A stretch of 8,637 bases of DNA from Nostoc cf. edaphicum LEGE 07299 (GTDB lineage: Bacteria; Cyanobacteriota; Cyanobacteriia; Cyanobacteriales; Nostocaceae): positions 1 through 8,637 of the forward strand of contig NZ_JADEXF010000091.1 of assembly GCF_015207245.1 (NCBI RefSeq). Reading direction: 5' to 3'. This document shows positions 6,057 to 8,637 of this stretch, in pieces; within the stretch, counting starts at the first letter, position 1, and every line of letters starts with the position of its first letter. The notes under the pieces are model-generated. The model had not been told where the DNA came from. It did no database searches and saw nothing but the letters and a program-made list of their open reading frames with translations. A program made the translations under genes and the position numbers.

Positions 6057-7106
6057 TTAATCACTTGATTTGTTTAATGTTTGTTTAAGCCATGTTGCAG
6101 CTTTACTTGCTGCTGACTCAACAACTTCTGGTTGGTCATAAAAGGCAATGTGATTTGATGTGTTCATCCAATGAAGATTTTTCTGATTGCTGTTAATGCT
6201 CTTAAAGAAGCGACGTGCGCCATCTGGAACTAATGCTGTATCGGAATGGATGACCAATGTCGGAGCTTTAATTTCATGACCAGAATCAATGGCGTTAAAT
6301 TGTAAGAACGGCTCAAAGAACATAACTGCTGAACGATTTACCCAACCAGGACGGACACCACGGGAAGTACCGTAATAATCATAAGCTTCTTGACCCGGCA
6401 TCGCTACTTTGGTGTTTTTGGGATCAACATTGGTCATGTAATCAACTTTACCTGTATTTTCATACTTGATCAGAGCAGCCTTGCCCATTTCCAAACGCGC
6501 TTGATAGTTATCACCCAACCATTGACGCATCACTTGTGGGTCATGATAAAAACCTGCAACGGTAACAAGGGCGTTAATTGAGGAGTCCGTTGCAGCAGCC
6601 CTTGCAGAGTAGCCACCACCCGAACAAACGCCTAGTAAAGCGACTGCATTTTGCTTAACTTGCGGTAACGCCTGCAAAAATGTTACTGCACTATGAATAT
6701 CCTCAACTTTCATCTCTGGGTTTTCAAGCTGGCGAGGTACGCCGCCGCTTTCGCCAAAGGTGCGGTGGTCGAAAGTCAAAGCAACAAATCCTTGGTTAGC
6801 TAATTGAGTTGCATAGACTGTACTCACCTGTTCTTTTACACTTGATTGAGGCCCCACCACCACAACGGCTGATTGTGGTGCTTTGATGTTTGCAGGTAGG
6901 TAAAGATTACCTACTACCTTTGTACCTTGGCTGAGAAACTGAACTTTGCGAACTGTGATATTGTTTGTTGCAATAGTCTGGCTTTGAGTAGGCATAGATT
7001 TTGCTTCAATATTTTGGAGTTCAGCAGTGGCGGTATGAGATAGGAATAATAAACCCAGAGAAGTCAGTGTCAGTGTTTTATTAGCAAATTTTTTCATAGC
7101 TAGCAT
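6057..7106 (-). CDS. Secreted alpha/beta hydrolase (dienelactone-hydrolase/YcjY-like)
   Basis: This 349-residue protein has a Sec signal peptide: a KK-containing n-region, the core LTLTSLGLLFLS (12-23), and a cleavage site after TATA (25-28). The alpha/beta hydrolase core includes the strand AVVVVGP (80-86), FDHRTFGESGG (112-122), which resembles the motif after strand 4, the nucleophile elbow LLGVCSGGGYS (158-168), an acid at Asp289 in HSDTALVP, and the catalytic His319 in TSNHIAFYD. The elbow places Cys161 at the nucleophile position, as in dienelactone hydrolase, rather than the commoner serine. It probably cleaves an ester or lactone outside the cytoplasm; the substrate is unknown. ATG 7104-7106 is chosen because AAGGAG sits 8 nt before it; an upstream in-frame ATG at 7134-7136 lacks a site and would extend the leader by ten residues. 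It lies downstream of the AraC gene and upstream of the SDR gene on the same strand. Confidence 0.9.
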   Translation of the reverse strand: MLAMKKFANKTLTLTSLGLLFLSHTATAELQNIEAKSMPTQSQTIATNNITVRKVQFLSQGTKVVGNLYLPANIKAPQSAVVVVGPQSSVKEQVSTVYATQLANQGFVALTFDHRTFGESGGVPRQLENPEMKVEDIHSAVTFLQALPQVKQNAVALLGVCSGGGYSARAAATDSSINALVTVAGFYHDPQVMRQWLGDNYQARLEMGKAALIKYENTGKVDYMTNVDPKNTKVAMPGQEAYDYYGTSRGVRPGWVNRSAVMFFEPFLQFNAIDSGHEIKAPTLVIHSDTALVPDGARRFFKSINSNQKNLHWMNTSNHIAFYDQPEVVESAASKAATWLKQTLNKSSD

Positions 7107-7114
7107 GATGGTTT

Positions 7115-7120
7115 CTCCTT
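7115..7120 (-). promoter_or_regulatory. Ribosome binding site that sets the hydrolase start
   Basis: The minus strand reads AAGGAG here, 8 nt before ATG 7104-7106. This places the start ten codons downstream of the most upstream in-frame ATG and gives a normal-length signal peptide. Confidence 0.8.
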
Positions 7121-7229
7121 GCATTGTCGGCATCACAGGATTTGCATCTGGCGTTGTCGCCCTCCCTTGCCGATAGTTAAATACTCGCAGGAGTCACCCC
7201 AAGAAAACTTGGAAATTCTTGCTCAATTT

Positions 7230-8125
7230 TTAGAGGGTTTTCACAAAAGCTCGTGGACTCATGCCAAAGGCACGTTTAAAGACATTGCTAAAGTGCGACT
7301 GGTCGAAAAAGCCCACAGCTAACGCTACTTCAGAGAGGGACAATTGATTTATTCGTAGCAATTTTTTCGCTTGTTCTAACCGCAGGCGCAGGACAAACTG
7401 ATGTGGTGCCATACCTGTGGTGTTTTTAAATAAGCGGGAAAAATGAAAGTCAGAAACTTGGGCAGCATTTGCAAGTTGGCTAAGGTTTAACTCTACACCA
7501 AGTTGCGATCGCGCTATTTCAATTACATCTGTTAGTTGAGTTCCAGAGAGTTTCCCTTTTGGCGTTAAAGGCTTTTTGGCTTTGCGGCTATGATTCTCAA
7601 CAGGTGCAACGTGAAGGCAAGAGATAAGGTTTCTGCATATAACGGTTCTCCTGGCGCAGCCAACTCTGAAGCTAACGCTCTGACATAGTTATATGCCAAA
7701 TCATCAGCCAGGCAGCGACGTTCAGCAAAGGTCTCAATGGCGCTTGGTGTCCGGTCTTCGAGAATAGTGGTAATGAAATCTGGCGTTAAGGCAATGGCTG
7801 CTACTGTCAGTTCGTCCTGCCAAAAGGGAGCATTAGTTTCACCATCAGACTGGAGGCAAAACCCACCCGGCGGTAGAATAGCTTCATAAGTTCGTCCCTC
7901 AGTACGCCAGCCAAAACGCACAGCCCCACCTAAATTAATAATCAGTCGATGTCCTTCGATGTAGTGTTCTGGAAGATCCATCGGCTGAAGTCGCTGTACC
8001 TCTAGAGTTAAGTTCTGACGCCAACCGACTTGGGAACTAGAGAGGACAACCGAACTATCTGGAGCAGAAGCAAAATGCTCGCCTGTTTGCCGATCAATTA
8101 ACTTAATACTGCTGTGCAATGTCAC
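7230..8125 (-). pseudogene. AraC-family transcriptional regulator, split by a -1 frameshift
   Basis: Two adjacent frames together make one regulator of about 298 residues, the usual AraC-family length. The N-terminal piece (8125 down to 7565) has an effector-sensing half with HRLIINLGG, a PPGGFCL turn and a long helical segment ending LAFTLHLL, then terminates at TAA 7565-7567. The C-terminal piece runs in the next frame to 7230 and holds both helix-turn-helix units: LSQLANAAQVSDFHFSRLFK and LSLSEVALAVGFFDQSHFS, followed by the signature FKRAFGMSPRAF. Adding one base within about 7573-7600 (for example AGAAT to AGAAAT near 7592-7598) restores a single frame reading HLLRNHSRKAKK. The piece with the helix-turn-helix units has no good start of its own except ATG 7410-7412, which would cut off the first of them. 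The start is put at GTG 8123-8125, with GAGG 9 nt upstream, because the ATG at 8207-8209 lies in repeat DNA. It is the likely regulator of the hydrolase and SDR genes downstream, if functional. Confidence 0.8.
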
Positions 8126-8142
8126 GGCGAAAACCTCAATTT

Positions 8143-8207
8143 GGAGAATCGGGCATGGCGCACGGAGAATCAGTAATATCAGAAAATAATACCAATCTCC
8201 CATGCCC
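8143..8207. repeat. Small inverted and direct repeat upstream of the AraC gene
   Basis: GGGCATGG (8151-8158) is inverted as CCATGCCC (8200-8207), and GGAGAATC occurs directly at 8143-8150 and 8165-8172. The sequence is translatable in the AraC frame, but the resulting peptide is repeat-derived and not part of the regulator family. Confidence 0.5.
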
Positions 8208-8238
8208 AATTATCTACTTTTGCTGCCAATCTTTAATA

Positions 8239-8365
8239 TTGAGTAAAATAAAAAGTTTTTCCCAAAGAGCGATGCCTGCGGTATTTGCTAGCCTACGCTA
8301 ATCACAGCTACGTATTCTATGGTGCTATAAAATACGTTTTATCTACTTAATACTTATACTGCTCT
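8239..8365. repeat. Dispersed repeat, copy B, uninterrupted
   Basis: This is the contiguous counterpart of the interrupted copy at 3871-4175, in the same orientation. It contains GAGCGATGCCTG (8267-8278) running straight into gcggtatttgctagcc, with no inserted segment. The shared core is exact over 30 bases (8285-8314). The two copies flank the four-gene metabolic module. No coding capacity is credible. Confidence 0.75.
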
Positions 8366-8499
8366 AAAAGGTTTTTTCTCCTGCCCCTTTGCTCCTCCTC
8401 TTTTCTGTTCAAGCGTATTGTATTAAGGGGAGCATTTCAGTTTGGCAAAAATATCTCTTAAATAATCCGAAAAGCAATAACTTCAGTTTGTAGATTCAA
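8366..8499. other. Non-coding AT-rich spacer, no recognisable feature
   Basis: This lies between copy B of the dispersed repeat and the MITE-like element. It contains a pyrimidine-rich run (tcctgcccctttgctcctcc) of the kind often scattered between Nostoc genes, and nothing that resembles a gene, an RNA or a promoter with confidence. Confidence 0.4.
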
Positions 8500-8628
8500 T
8501 ATGGAGCGGTTCTTAATTGAATGCATTACATTTTTTCTTGTGTGGTGGGCATCTTGCCCGTTCTACTACCGACGAGACACCCATTCTACAAGATTTCTCG
8601 AACTGTTACAAATAAGAACTGCTATATA
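8500..8628. repeat. MITE-like element with imperfect terminal inverted repeats
   Basis: The left end GGAGCGGTTCTTA (8503-8515) and right end TAAGAACTGCTAT (8613-8625) are inverted copies at 10 of 13 positions. Inside is a small palindrome, GGGC-atctt-GCCC (8547-8559), within gtggtgggcatcttgcccg, sharing its core with the palindrome at 4219-4280. At about 129 bp, with no coding capacity and short terminal inverted repeats, it fits a miniature inverted-repeat element. No target duplication can be confirmed so close to the window edge. Confidence 0.55.
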
Positions 8629-8637
8629 CCTATATAC

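Noticed and set aside
7199..7212. Small palindrome CCAAG-aaaa-CTTGG as a terminator after the AraC gene
   Set aside because: A 5-bp stem without a following T-run is too weak for an intrinsic terminator; it could equally be chance.
8126..8209. Longer N-terminus for the AraC regulator from ATG 8207-8209
   Set aside because: The extra 28 residues come from inverted and direct repeats and have a hydrophobic composition foreign to the family; GTG 8123-8125 has a plausible ribosome binding site.
8119..8301. Plus-strand open frame of 60 codons
   Set aside because: It overlaps the AraC 5' end and dispersed repeat copy B, with no ribosome binding site or family resemblance.

Overview
The window looks like chromosomal DNA of a filamentous, Nostoc/Anabaena-type cyanobacterium. 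The basis is four copies of the HIP1 palindrome GCGATCGC (1778-1785, 3120-3127, 5243-5250, 7505-7512), intergenic gaps filled with short dispersed, tandem-heptamer and palindromic repeats typical of Nostocales, and a phage-tail-like gene set of the kind described in multicellular cyanobacteria. The organism assignment is inference; there is no rRNA gene or other phylogenetic marker here.

Region 1 (1-3724, all minus strand) is the start of a contractile injection system (CIS) locus, a headless phage-tail-like nanomachine. In transcription order it encodes a Pvc16_N/DUF4255 terminator-like protein with an added C-terminal beta-sandwich domain, the contractile sheath, a tail-tube protein, and a second, divergent tube paralogue cut by the window edge. 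Baseplate, spike, ATPase and effector genes would lie beyond position 1 and are not visible. Two gaps in this operon hold repeat DNA: a long hairpin of heptamer repeats between sheath and tube, and a 44-bp tandem-repeat element between the two tube genes that reaches the start codon of the second.

Region 2 (3725-4345) holds no convincing gene. It has the upstream region of the CIS operon, a dispersed repeat interrupted by about 172 bp, and a perfect 13-bp-stem palindromic element.

Region 3 (4346-8125) is a small metabolic module. A plus-strand F420-dependent-NADP-reductase-like gene converges on three minus-strand genes transcribed in the order AraC-family regulator, exported alpha/beta hydrolase, and SDR oxidoreductase with a Tat-like leader. 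The AraC gene carries a -1 frameshift between its sensor half and its DNA-binding half, so it is either broken or affected by a sequencing error. The hydrolase and SDR are both predicted to leave the cytoplasm, which suggests a shared periplasmic or lumenal role; substrates cannot be read from the sequence.

Region 4 (8126-8637) is non-coding: a second, uninterrupted copy of the dispersed repeat seen in region 2, and a MITE-like element with imperfect terminal inverted repeats. The metabolic module therefore sits between direct copies of the same repeat.
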